From Powellomyces hirtus (taxonomy: Eukaryota > Chytridiomycota > Chytridiomycetes > Spizellomycetales > Powellomycetaceae), in the NCBI GenBank assembly GCA_025526995.1, contig JAHLKG010000021.1, positions 372,001 to 436,000 of the forward strand: a stretch of 64,000 nt of DNA. Direction: 5' to 3'. Every line of letters begins with the position of its first letter. Position 1 is the stretch's first letter. Positions 46,675-60,098 of this stretch are shown here, in pieces. The notes beneath the pieces are model-generated. The model was not told the origin of the DNA and made no database searches. It worked only from the letters and a program-made list of their open reading frames with translations. Both the position numbers and the translations under genes were made by a program.

Positions 46675-47878
46675 ATGGCGGGAACTCTATATCTAAGCAA
46701 ATGAACATAGTCGAACCCCTCTAGTCGAACCCCACGTGACAGCTTTGACGTCTGCCTCATTAACTCGTGTCATCGAACACCGGCACACCCAGGGTCAGCA
46801 GTATGATATGTGAGGTTGTTCAGGCCCTGTTGCTTGAGAAAGCACGCGCGCAGGGTCACTTTCAGATGCCTGCACGCGTTCCTGCGCCACTCACGTGCTC
46901 TTGAGAGGGTCCGTGGGTGGAATCGTTCGGACAGGAGGTCGCGCCATCATGTCTCCCTTCCATCGATCATGGCCTTGGAACAAGATCGGGTCCTCATTTA
47001 TTACGATGGGCTGAGGAGGGTGAGTGACGCGTGGCGACGGACGGACGCGAAATATTGCCTACGCCCTTGATGAGGAATAAATGCGATGATAAGCCTACGC
47101 ACATGGATGATAAACGAGTGTGCGGCCAGGCGATAATAAGAGGGTGATAATTGGCGGCGAGTGCTTAATATGAGCAGGAAGCCTAATTGCAGCATGGGTC
47201 GATGCCATTTTCGAGTCATTTAGGGAGAGAGAGAGAGAAAGGGAGGAAAGAAAGGTGGGGTCATCCATCCATTCCATTCCATTCATTCACATTCATCCCC
47301 CCCATTGACTCACAGACACACTGCGCTACTGCCCAACGTTCAATCAATATGGCTTTGTGAGTCAACGATACGCGTAGATTTGGACGGTCGTACGCTCTTT
47401 TTCGCAGTAGGCCCTCCTGTTTTTTTTTTCTTTCTTCTTACGTGCAGTTGTTGCAGGGCGTCGTCAGACTCTGACTGGCGGACTTGGCGGGCGGGGCGAT
47501 TCACTCTCCGCACGCACGCACGCAAATCTTGGACAAACACATGCAACCCCGTAATTGGCATCTGGTTACCTTTTCGCTATGATGATGGCTATCGCTTGCT
47601 TGCACCCCCCTTGTTGTTGTGTGTTGTCGACTGGCCGTTCGCTGCCTGCAAATCTTCGCTTTCCCGAATATGCCCGCTGCTCCCCCCCACATATAAGCCA
47701 AAAGCCCACTTGCCCCCCCCCCCCCCGGCCCAATGGTGAATGTCCCGAATTCTTTTTTTTTCTGTTCTCTGTAATTCTCCAGTTTGCCTCTGCCTCTTTC
47801 TCTCCGGGACGTCCAGCCAATCAAACCAATCTTGCACGCGCGTGCTTAATTCAATAGCCGGAAAAAACGCAGTCAGTC
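46675..47878. other. Intergenic, HMGR upstream region
   Basis: Holds the IQUB 3' UTR and the HMG-CoA reductase promoter. There are poly-T and poly-C runs (near 47420-47435, 47705-47719, 47752-47761). No convincing open frame. Confidence 0.5.
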
Positions 47879-50800
47879 ATGGCTGTTGAAGCTGTTCAAG
47901 TCATTTCCTCGCAGCCGCCAAGCGCTACGGGCGCTGCCGCCCCGATACCCGCTGCGAACAACGGCCACCTGCAAATGCAGGCAAAGAAGGCCTTGGCCCA
48001 CGCACAAGCACACAAAACCGCCACCACCACGACCGTCACTGCGAAAAACAGCGAGGCTGCATTCCACTCCATATGGTCGGGATTCTACAAAAAGGCTCTG
48101 AAAGAGCGTCAAAACCAGCTGCGCCTAGTCTTTCCCACCCTGTTCCCGTCCACAGCGGTCACGACCACGTCGCCCACAGCCTCCCCTATCTCTCCGAATC
48201 ACGACCTGTCCCGCACATCTTCGCCGAGTTCAGAATCGGATGCATCTTCCGACGAGAGTGGTGAACGGTCCACCCCGCGTGGCAAGGTCAATGGCAATGC
48301 GCTGTTCCCCTTGAACGGACTTGACGAGAACGTGGCCGACAACATGGTGGAAAACTGCGTTGGGTAAGTTGCTGCCCCCCTCCCCCCCCCCTTTTTTTTT
48401 GGGAGAATGCTTGCATCTTCATTTCCGAGAATGCACTGCCGATCCGTGGCGTGACTATGATGAACTAACCCAGGCAATGCAATTTTCTCAGCACGCTTGG
48501 TCTTCCGGTCGGCATCGGATTGAACTTTACCATCAACTCGGTCCCCACAGTCGTGCCGATGTGCGTCGAAGAACCTTCCGTTGTCGCCGCCGCTTCCGGC
48601 GCCGCAAAGACCATCTCCACCTATGGAGGAGGTTTTACCGCATCCACGTCCGAGCGCAACATCATCTACGCGCAGATCCAAGTGCTTGGGATCGAAGAGC
48701 AGGACTTTGCTTCGGCTATGGAGCAGCTGGCGAGACGCCGGGAAGAGATCATTGCCCTGGGAAACCAATTCTGTGACAACATGCGGGCCCGGGGCGGCGG
48801 TGTCACGGACATCACCATCCGAAAGGTCACCAAGGCTGACACTGGGACCAAGCGTGCAAACGAAGTTCGCAGAGAAAGGTCTTACCGAAGCTGGCTTGTT
48901 GTGCATCTGCACGTTGACGTGTGCGATGCCATGGGAGCAAACTGCTGCAGCGCGGTCGCGGAGGGAACGGCGCCATTGATTGCCAGTGTCACTGGCGGAA
49001 CCATCGGTCTGAAAATTGTGTCCAACCTAAGTGTAGAGCGAATGGCCAAGGTACGCACCCTTTTTCCCCTTCATGTTGGTATGCTACCGTCCACTTATGT
49101 ATGAAATACTAGGCATCGTTCCGTGTCCCTGTGGACAAGCTGGGATACAAAGGCATCGCCGGCGAGGAAGTTGCTTTCCGTTTGGTCGAAGCCAACGACT
49201 GGGCTCGCTCTGATCCGTACCGTGCCACCACCCACAACAAGGGAATCATGAACGGAATCGACGCAGTCGCTTTGGCGACGGGCCAAGATTGGCGAGCGAT
49301 CGAGGCCGCCGGCCATGCATGGAATGGTGTGCGCTCCGACAACTACCGCCCTTTCACAGATTACTGGGTCGAAGAGGATGCTACTGGTCGACGGTACCTT
49401 GGCGGCGAGCTGGAGCTGCCAATGCCAGTGGCTACCAAAGGAGGCGTGCTAAAGACGAACCCCGTCTACTCATACACCTTGGGTCTTTTGAACAACCCGG
49501 ATTCCAAGGGCTTGGCGATGGTTCACGTTGCTGTCGGGCTGGCCCAAAACTTTGCTGCCCTGCGCGCTCTGTGCACCGAAGGAATTCAACGCGGTCACAT
49601 GTCCCTGCATGCACGAAACATTGCCATTGCGGCAGGGGCTCCTTCCCATGCGATTGCAGAATGTGTGACCTTCATGGTCGAAACGGGACGGTTCAACCGG
49701 AACGCGGTCAAGGAATACCTCACGGCTCATGAGGTTCATCACGAAATTCGCTTGAACGCTTCATTCGAGAACATTCCCGCAGCTCTCGCGAATGGCACCT
49801 TGGCGAGCAGCCATGAAGCTGGAAAGGCGAATGGTCGCTTGGCACAAACGCCCGACGAGTCGCCGCCGAGTTTGTTTTACTTTGAAGCTTCCGATGATCA
49901 CGCTTCCAAGCCTGCTGGCGCCGAAGGCCGTGTTACTCTCAACGTTGCGTTCCAGACCCTCGGTCCCAAGCCAGTGCATATCGAACTGATTCCGAACATG
50001 CCCTCGACCAAGATTGTCCGTCAATTGTTTGGCGAGAAGGGTCAGGCATGGTTGAACGAATTGTTTGATGTTTTGGAATCGTTGAAACTGTCTACGATCA
50101 AACCCGAACGTTCCAACGCCGTCTTGGCCCGGAAGCTAAAGTTGCTGTCGGTTCTCCTCAATCTGGTCATTCGACGACTCATGGTTGCATACCCTTCCGA
50201 AACCGCCCGTTTTGTCAAGCGCATCTCGCGAAGCCGCTCATCAGCATCTCTCGATGACATTTCAGGTCCCAATGGACACAACAACAGCGGTAGCGGCAAC
50301 AGCTCTGATTCGGAAAAGCTTGTGGGTGGATCGGGAATCTTTCGCCATCGCGTCCTGCTCGATGTGGATCTCAAGCACATCTCTCCTGCCGAGATGGACT
50401 CGCATCTCAGCATCGGGTTCCCGCTCGTGCTTGCTCTCTGGCAAGTCTTTGAGTTCCGCGTCCAGCAGTGGGTCGGAAAGCCCGTCCTTGCCCGAGCATT
50501 GATAGACGAGCAATGGAGAGTCGTGCTTGCTCTTACCAACACTCCCCTCCACACGCCGCCATCCCACAACCACCATCACAATCACCACCACCGTCACACG
50601 GCCCACCCGGACGTCAGCGAGCTGGCCCCGTTGGAGGTCTTTGAAATGGCCATGTCGACTCACTCGAAACGCTTCCAATCCACAATGTTTGTCCTCTGCG
50701 ATGCCATCACCTTCCCGGAACGCGAGATCACACCTTCGTTTGTCCATCTCCTTGCCGGGATTGGCAAGACGCTCGAATGGAATCACGCTGTTGCGCACGA

Positions 50801-51269
50801 TCTGTCACCGTCGCGACTCGCCAGAGACGTTCGAGACGTGGCCATTAACCGAACCGCCAAATGCTCCACCGACGCTGGGTTGGCCAGCGGCCGCGTCAAT
50901 GCCTTTTTCCTGTATCTGGCCATTGTCCACGGAGCTTCCGACGTGGCCGAGTACCTGCGATCCAAAGTCATTCTAGACGATGCCAGCGCATCGGGCACCA
51001 CCGAAGCCGCCGACGAGCACTGGATCCGCAACGCCTTCCAGCCGGAAATCAAAGGCTTTCTCGAGTGCATTCTGGGCGATCGCGAGGACGGACACCCATC
51101 ACCCAACCTCCCGACCTCTGCAACGACCCCCCCGCCTTCCCACCCGTCGGGCTTGATCCCGCGAGCCCCCATCTCCCCGTCCTCGTCCGTGCTGGACGGC
51201 GAGCGCGTAAAGGACGCGTTGAGACTCTTTGGACGCTACTACAGCACGGAAGCCGTCATGGGCGCCTGA
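47879..51269 (+). CDS. Class II (bacterial-type) HMG-CoA reductase with long extensions
   Basis: Three exons (47879-48363, 48492-49050, 49113-51269) give 1066 aa. The core, about residues 150-560, is a class II 3-hydroxy-3-methylglutaryl-CoA reductase, which interconverts HMG-CoA and mevalonate. Catalytic residues are in place: Glu in MCVEEPSVVAAAS, Lys in THNKGIMNGID, Asp in LATGQDWRAIEA, His in RGHMSLHARN. DAMGAN and DPYRATTHNKG are class II signatures; class I would read GDAMGMN. No membrane domain is present. Class II enzymes are normally ~430 aa, so the ~150-residue Ser-rich N-terminus and ~500-residue C-terminus are unusual. The tail contains a His-rich patch (HHHNHHHRH) and helical stretches without known family. 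Three exons show the gene is adapted to a eukaryotic genome. Confidence 0.9.
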
Positions 51270-51512
51270 ATGCAAATGGCTTTTCAACTAACTATACCTC
51301 TGTTTCCCCCCCCCCCCCCCCTCGGCTTGCCCACCCTGGGGTTTTTGGTTAGAGCACCCCCCTTGTCCCGCTGATATTTTTTTTTACCCATTTTGCTTTT
51401 TATATACATCTTTTGTCTTCCGATCTTTTTGGTGGTGCAGAATTGCCTCAGGAATCTTCCGCCAGCACTTCTTCCTGCACCCTGCTACCAATCTGAGGTC
51501 ACGTGACAATCT

Positions 51513-51583
51513 GACACGATGGCCGAGTGGTTCAGGCGATAGACTAGAAATCTATTGGGCTCTGCCCGCGCAGGTTTGTGTCG
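51513..51583 (+). pseudogene. tRNA-Ser(AGA) pseudogene, T-arm deleted
   Basis: Matches the intact tRNA-Ser from the acceptor stem through the anticodon (AGA) and variable arm, then loses about 11 bases of the T-arm before the 3' acceptor. Box B is therefore broken and no T-run follows, so it should not be transcribed. It lies opposite in orientation to the intact copy 290 bases away, and both share the preceding GGTCAC-TGAC flank, so the duplicated unit included 5' flanking sequence. Confidence 0.9.
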
Positions 51584-51869
51584 CATAGGATTCCGAGCTC
51601 TCCTTTGTGAGAAGCCTGATTGGCGGGGCCGCTTCAGTTTGTTGTTGTTGTTGTTGTTCCCTTTTTTGGTTTGGACTTTGTTTGCTAACTAACTAGAAAG
51701 CAAGGCGGAGCAGAATGCACCCCGCTCGCGAGTGTTTGAGCCGCGCAAACATGATGCTGATCCGGCCAAACTAACTATGGGACACATCAGAGAGAGTCCC
51801 AGTGTACTTGTCGTCACGATGCTTAAGCGACTTACCATGCATTGGGGGGCAAAAAGGAGCGCCCAGCTG

Positions 51870-51951
51870 CGACACGAGCAGGATTTGAACCTGCGCGGGC
51901 AGAGCCCAATAGATTTCTAGTCTATCGCCTTAACCACTCGGCCATCGTGTC
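51870..51951 (-). tRNA. tRNA-Ser (anticodon AGA), copy 2
   Basis: An 82-base class II tRNA identical to copy 1 at 43563-43644, with a complete T-arm, a long variable arm and anticodon AGA. A TTTTT run follows on the minus strand near 51851-51855. The 5' flank (read on minus: GGTCACATGACC) matches the flank of the nearby broken copy. Confidence 0.95.
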
Positions 51952-52141
51952 GGTCATGTGACCTGAGCGGTGGCGTTATCCTGTTGTTGAGAGGTGTCCC
52001 ATCTTTCAAGCGGTGGATGCGGATGTGGGCCGACAAGCACCACTGAGAATTTTATTTTGATGGTGTAGATTTGCAATTACAGTACATGGATAGTGGGTAC
52101 AGTACATTACATGCAAGGGCGCGCGGTTTCGGGTCATTTTT

Positions 52142-53657
<1,516 letters not shown>

Positions 53658-55666
53658 TTGCGTGCTTTGTAGCGAGTAAGTATATCCTAGCGAGTAAGTA
53701 TATTCTAGCGGAGAGTGGTAGGGGTCTGGTGAGAAAAAGAGAGGGAGGAAACGGGGACCTTCTCTCTTTTATGGGGAGTGAGAGAACAACGTGCAAGGGC
53801 TGACACTCGCGTCTCCAGCCAATCAGAGTGCGTTACTGATGACATGGCGATTGGAAAAAGGGCAAAGCCACTTCAAGCCGCGTTGCGCCACACGTGGCTG
53901 GCCGAGTCACAGTCAAGAAAGGAAAGCAAGGTTTGAAAACCGCCATGTCTGAGGTACGCGGGGACAGGCATCACAAATTGGTGAACAAAGCTGTATTGCA
54001 GGGTGCTGCACAGTTGAATTTCAAAGAAGGGGTTTTTCTGTACCCCATATGAGGTCTAGCCCACAGAACGATAAGGCCGATTCATGTGTACCATGCGTGG
54101 AACAAGATTCTGTAAGCACTGGACCATGGCAGGCTGCTACTGAGCCATGTAGTGAGATAGTGGACCCCCGTGCATGATGCTGTAGACCATTTGAAAGATG
54201 TCAAAGCCGGGAATCTGGAGATGGGAACAGCGGCAAACTGTCTGGAGGAACGTGGAGCAGATTCAGGAGTCCCTTGCGTTTGCCATCTAAAGGACCGCGA
54301 CTACTTCACACAATCGCTGTTTCAGCCCAATCTGCTGAGCCCTTAGAACCCATCCTCGTCCACGGAACACACATGGAACTGGCATCAACGGTGGGGGGCC
54401 CAGTACCTTGTCTGAGGCTTCCGGTGCACAAGCATTGATTCATTGGCTATGGGATTGATACTTCCATGTCTTGCTGCAGCTGCTCAACTCGCGATGGCTG
54501 CAAATTGAACATTTTGGTCCACAGCGTTCGCGTGTAGCACACAAACTCAGTGCAAGTGTACGTACCTCACAAAGTTGAGACTGTCAGGGCATACCCACGC
54601 AAAAACTACAATCAGGCGACCATGGAATATATCCCAACCATGTGTATAATATCAAACAAATTTGAGAATGTTATAACGGATAGAGACAGTGTCCGAAAAT
54701 AGGAAAGTACAGATAAAAAGAAGAAAAAAAATGAAGCGCACTCGATACTCACCCATGAATACTGCCACATTTTGCAATATACACCCCATCGTTTTTCCTT
54801 TCCTTTGGTCCCTGCAACAGTCTTTTTTGCACTCCACTTCTCAATGTCCATGATGACGCTGCCTCTGTCTCGCTGTTTGCAGTGGTTGTCAGGGCGGAAG
54901 CACTTGCTAACCTCGTTCAACCCCCCCCCCCCCCCCCCCCCGCCCCCCTCCTACAAAAAATGTCTGATTTTTTCCCTGCGCGCGAAGATAGTGCCGCAGA
55001 CTGCAAATGCAGCAGCGAGCTATTTAGATAGAACAGAGTGCTCTGCTGTTTGTCAACCCCGTCTTTATTGGGCATGCAACAATGGTAGATGTTGCGCTGT
55101 CACATGTTCCCGTCGTGATTGCTACTAGGACCTGGGGTGGCTTTTGTGACATATGGGGAACTCCTCCGCGGGATAATGTTAACTGCGGGTTTTGTCCAAA
55201 ATGACTTGACAGTATCTGGGCTTACGATCAATCGGCCCACATCGAATAGCATTGCTGATTTACTGGCATAATTACCGCCTGCGGTCGCCGTGCATTCGAA
55301 TGACAACCGCGCCCCAGTTTACACCCGGCTTCGATTCTTGGCCCATGCATTGTTTTTACATCTTTGGGTGCGATTTTGATTAGGTTCTGGTCGGCGTATT
55401 CGGAACGGCAAAATGAGTAGCTGAAATTCAGTACCTCTTTCGTGAAGATGCTTGACAAAGTGTGGCGCTGATTGCGCGTGAAGATAACGACGGCAAAGTC
55501 GCGTTCACGCCTGCATGCTTACTCAGCTTGCACCGCAGTGTCAAAATTCGAGAATTAGCCTTCGCGGAAACTCGCAAAAGATAAAAGCGACACACAAACT
55601 AAAAGTGAGAGGGGTTGCCAAAAATCGGACAAGCCACATCAGCCCTGATCCTTTCTTTTGTCTTCA
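53658..55666. other. 2-kb intergenic region
   Basis: No gene recognised on either strand. Near the GAPDH start there are two copies of a 17-bp direct repeat (AGCGAGTAAGTATAT). A 21-base poly-C run lies at 54921-54941. Short open frames (for example 54772-55128 and 55228-55458) do not resemble known proteins, though a decayed mobile element cannot be excluded. Confidence 0.5.
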
Positions 55667-58600
55667 ATGCCACCAAAGTCAAAGAACAAAATCGCACCGT
55701 TATCTGCTTCCCCGTCGACCTCCCCCGCAAAATCCAAAATCATAATGATGCAGCCGATGGACGAGCCGTCAGTGGATGTCGATGATGATCCAGATGCGGA
55801 TTTGGGTGCTGGAGATGTAGCGGTGCTGAGTCCGCTCGCAGGGAACGTTGCTGCTCCTGGTGGAAAAAAATTAGATTTACCGGTAGTGCAGCTGGATCCA
55901 GTGGAAACGTCGCAGGATATTGGGGGGGCGTTCGATATTGGTAGCTCCGAAGAGGATATGGCAGATCTGGCCGGAGGACGAAAGGACAGCCAGGCTTCTG
56001 CTTCCAGTGATCCACGGAGAAATAGTAGTCACAGTCAAAACAGCGCTTCAAATCAACCAAGTACTCACTCTTCACGGCGCACGTCTCTGGAAAATGCAAC
56101 CATCGACAAGTTCTTACCGAGCCCCAAATTGTCTGAAACGCATCTCGCGAGTGTACGAGAAAACATTGATGATGCTGAACCATCCAGCGCATTAGGTTCC
56201 AAGCATGAAGAAGCAGAGACCCCGCTGTCAGCGTCCCCAGAGTCACACGCAAAGGGAAAGGCCAATACGCCCATTTGGGACGATCTCGATGCAACATTCG
56301 CGCAGCTGCTGGCGATGGGATTTGAGCCGGAAACGTGTGAGCTGGCCATATCGGAGTCTCTGGCAAATAGAGAAATCGCGGGAGCTGCTTCCGCGTCGTT
56401 GCTTGATATGGCTGTCGCCTTCATTGTGGCGAGAATGGGAGAAGGCGACAGTGAAGCTGTCCGTGGGGTTACATGTACGTATGTGTGATACGGTTTGCGA
56501 AACCAAATGGAAAGGCGCTCACCGGTTTTTGATTGTGGTCCTCTAGTCACACCTCCATCTAGCCGGCACCCTCCTCTCCATCCTCCGCGGGGAATCCTGA
56601 AGCCAAGTCATCCACCTACGGCAGCTCCCTCCATATTCTCGCGATTCGCAAAGCAGATGGATACAGCCGCCGATGCGCTTTCCGCGACGATAGATAAGAT
56701 GAAACCCATCTTAAGAAACCTCTCTGGCATAGATCTCGATGGGGAAGATGATAAGGAGCTTTGGGAATCATCGTCCACAACCACAAGCGCACGAGGGGAT
56801 TCCGCGGGTCTGAAAAGCGAAACAACGAGCGGCGGACCCCAATTTGTCGCAGGAGCGTCCAATGACGCACTAGCGCGGTTGGGAACAAGCACGTCAACCC
56901 ATAGTCTCGGCTCGAAGACATCCCGACATTCGCTGGTAAAATCACCCTCGGAAAAGCATGTCCGGTTCTCGTTCCCCGACATCCATGCCCTGGATGGTCC
57001 ATCCTCACCAGCACCCACGGACGAAAGCGGAAATCAGTCGCCGGCATGGGACTCGTGGGACAGTCCGCTCGATCAGTCTCCAGAACCGTTGCCGATTCAA
57101 ACCGACGACGTGCCGGCAAAGACCAGAGTCGCCTCCCCTGAAGCGCTTTACAACTATTATCAAACAAGGTGCTCGCTTAGGAATGAGCTGATGGTTGATA
57201 GAATTGGGGAACAGATACGGGAAGCGGTTGTCAAAGGGACTGACTTGATGGAGCTGGACTTCCAGAGTAAATGATATTGCTTCAACAACTTTGCGTTCTC
57301 GCGCCAGATCAAAGAACATACATTCTAACGCTACAAATGAACAGATGTCACGATCAACGCCAAAAATGTTGCTTCTATCTCAGAACTTCTTGCGACGAGC
57401 TACCCAATCTCAATAATCTCGTTCGAGTCAACCACATTGGATGACGAGGTATGGCGAAATAACAGTGGACGTTCGGTTCGCAAGCGAGCCTCGCAGATGT
57501 GACTAAATCTTCGAATATCAGACTCTCAAACCGATACTGTCAGCGTTACTCATGAACGACAAGGTTGTGGATCTCTCCTTACGCACGGCAAAAAAGTTGC
57601 GGGGTGCAGGCTTGAAGTATCTGTCAGTCTATGTCAAGAAGGTAACAATTCGAGACAAAAGCCCCCAGTTGCTCTGTTTCGGCAAGTCCACTGATGGAAG
57701 TTTTCTCATCAGAGCAGGTCACTGCGATCGCTGGACGTGTCCAATATACCATTTGACCATCGTGGCGTGTCATACCTGGCTCATGGTCTCAGGGAAGGCA
57801 GCCAATTAGAGACGCTCCGCATGGATGGCTGCAATATGTCAGCTGCGTTGCTGCGGGTACTAGGTACGGCGCGCCGATCTTCTTGGGATTCCGATGTGGA
57901 ACTGTTGGTGCGTGTTGTAGAACTCATTGGATGCTTTATTCGACTCGGTAGGCTCAGGGATCGTGGAGTCGAACGTGACGACCTTAAGTCTTCGGCTCAA
58001 CAAGCTCGCGGGTGACTGTGGACCAGCGTTTACTGAGATTCTGCAAGGCGGCACTAGCGTGTCCTCGTATGTTGTCCGCGGCTTGAGGGTGTTGGATCTG
58101 TCCGAAAACAACCTGGGAGTGAGTGTGAACACTATCGCGTCAATCGTATAGATAGGAGCTCAACTAGTTTGTATCTGCTCACTGCTCATTTATAACAGCG
58201 CGGTATTACCGCCATAGCATCCGGACTTGCCAAGAACAAGCGGCTAGTCGAGCTATACCTTCGCGACAATCGAACCTTGGATGCTCGGGACCTGGACGCC
58301 TTGGCTGAAGCACTGGTATGAGAGATATCGTTCTTACAGAGCCGTGCGGACAATAGCTCACCATTCGTGTATTTTCCCGTGCTACATACAGAAAGTGAAC
58401 AACACCTTGGAGTTGCTGGATTTGAGCGGAACGGTCTTGGATGGCGAGAAGAAAGTGGACGCAGTACGTTGGCTGAGGCGTTACTCGCCTCCAATCATAT
58501 GCTAATTGGCCGATCTCTACAGATCTCTGCTCTGAAAGATGCTCTGACGCACAACAAAGTGCTCCAAACGTTGTCCCTTTCCCGCACACATCTCACCTCT

Positions 58601-59772
58601 GAAGGTTTGTTTTTGCTAAGGGATCGACGTAGGTAGCCAGGGGACGCTCACTAAACCATCCAAAATAGGTGCAATCGCACTGGCAGAATCGCTCCCACTC
58701 ACCACAACGCTACGATATCTGGACTTGACGCAAAACCCGCTTGATCTCGCAGGCACGATTGCGATATCCGTGTCGATGAAAATGAACCACAGCGTTGTTT
58801 CACTGGATATTGCCCCGTTGTTGAAGAAAGGCGGAAGGGAAAGCGAGTATGATGTGAGTGAGATATTTTCCACATGTCTTCAATTACAACCATCGACTCT
58901 GCTGAGCCTGCAACTCATACAATGGCTGTTGGAACTTTCAGGACAACCAAGACTTGGCACCCTTTCTGAATGACATATCCATGTATTGTCAACGTAACAG
59001 CGAGATTCGGCTGGCAAGCCCGGAATCTAGTACTCCGGCGGCAATGTCCGGGTCCTCAGGCATCGATACAAATCGCCTGTTAAACGATATACAGTCTGCA
59101 ACAGAAACAGCCGGGGTTTTGGAAGAGATGCTCAAAGTGGGAGATAGTCCCCGAGACGTGATACAGGTACTTATCATGGGTGGATTTTAGCTCTCCTATC
59201 CCAGATTGGTTGTGCGACGCTGATACAGCAGCCGGGTTGGTTCATCTAGCAACTGTACGATCAAACGAAAAGTTTCCAAACCACGTTGCAAGACCTGGTC
59301 AGCGAGATGGTTGGTCTGGACGAAGAACTGCTCGGTATGTGGTGTCATGATTCAAACACCATACGGAGTCTGAAACTCAAAAGCCGTGTGTTATTTGGGT
59401 GTGATGCAGTGAAGATCCTGTCTGCAAACGACGTCTTGATATCGGCACTTGATGCCTGGGACAAAGCCAAATCGCAACTACGACCAGCGTCGCAATCAAA
59501 GACACCGTCAGTTGCAAAGCTGGGTCTACCGCATGCCAGAACAGACAGCCTCAATAGCTTGTCTGAGATGGATGCAATGATTGGAGATGAGGGAGGATCG
59601 TCAGGACCTGTTCGACTGAACTCCGAACTGGACGATCAGGTATGAGTGGGTTTTCTGAGTTCCCTTGCCACAAATCTACACTCTTCAGAGTGAAAAATGG
59701 AAAATGACATTCTGATATGTCCTTTGACAGATGAAAGAGATCGATGCGTTTTTGGATGATGAAGAGAATTGA
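55667..59772 (+). CDS. PPP1R37-like leucine-rich-repeat protein with PP1-docking motif
   Basis: Fourteen exons give 1043 aa: 55667-56474, 56547-57266, 57345-57448, 57522-57641, 57713-57856, 57921-58118, 58199-58315, 58392-58463, 58523-58604, 58669-58853, 58942-59166, 59250-59334, 59410-59639, 59731-59772. A disordered N-terminus contains a UBA-like helical stretch (FAQLLAMGFEPETCELAISE, about 210-260). KHVRFSFPD near residue 405 is an RVxF PP1-binding site. LRRs of the ribonuclease-inhibitor type follow (LKPILSALLMNDKVVDLSL, LRVLDLSENNLG, LVELYLRDNRTL, LELLDLSGTVLD, LRYLDLTQNPLD). The motif-then-LRR order is that of PPP1R37, a PP1 inhibitor. The 75-nt intron 59335-59409 stays open in frame, so it may be retained coding sequence. 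Confidence 0.75.
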
Positions 59773-60098
59773 ATTGCTGCCTCCGTTGTACAGTTTTGCC
59801 AGGGCTTGTAGAGGATCTGTTTCAATATATCTAGCCACATACTGCATAGTATAACATCTACGTAGATTGGCTGAAAGTAAAGTTGTTCGATGGGCGGAGT
59901 TGGGTTGGTTGGTGGCTGAAGGAGGCGCGAGCGGGAAAGAACACGAAACGAACACTTGAAAGGCGCGCAACTAAGCCTCCCAACGCCCGTCAGTGTCATG
60001 TATTATCGTTCGATTCGTCTCGCCAAGAAACCCCCAACTCCCCATTTCCCTCGCTGCAATTGGGTTCCCACGTCGCTTTATCTTGTCCACACTGCAGG
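59773..60098. other. Intergenic, upstream of the monooxygenase gene
   Basis: The + strand frame is open from 59883 into the next gene, but the residues before 60099 are not family-like and are probably leader. No separate gene. Confidence 0.5.

Noticed and set aside
53940..54350. Possible transposase or HTH remnant downstream of a lone MSEVRGDRHHKL frame
   Set aside because: Frames are broken after a few dozen codons and no motif of a known transposase family could be identified.
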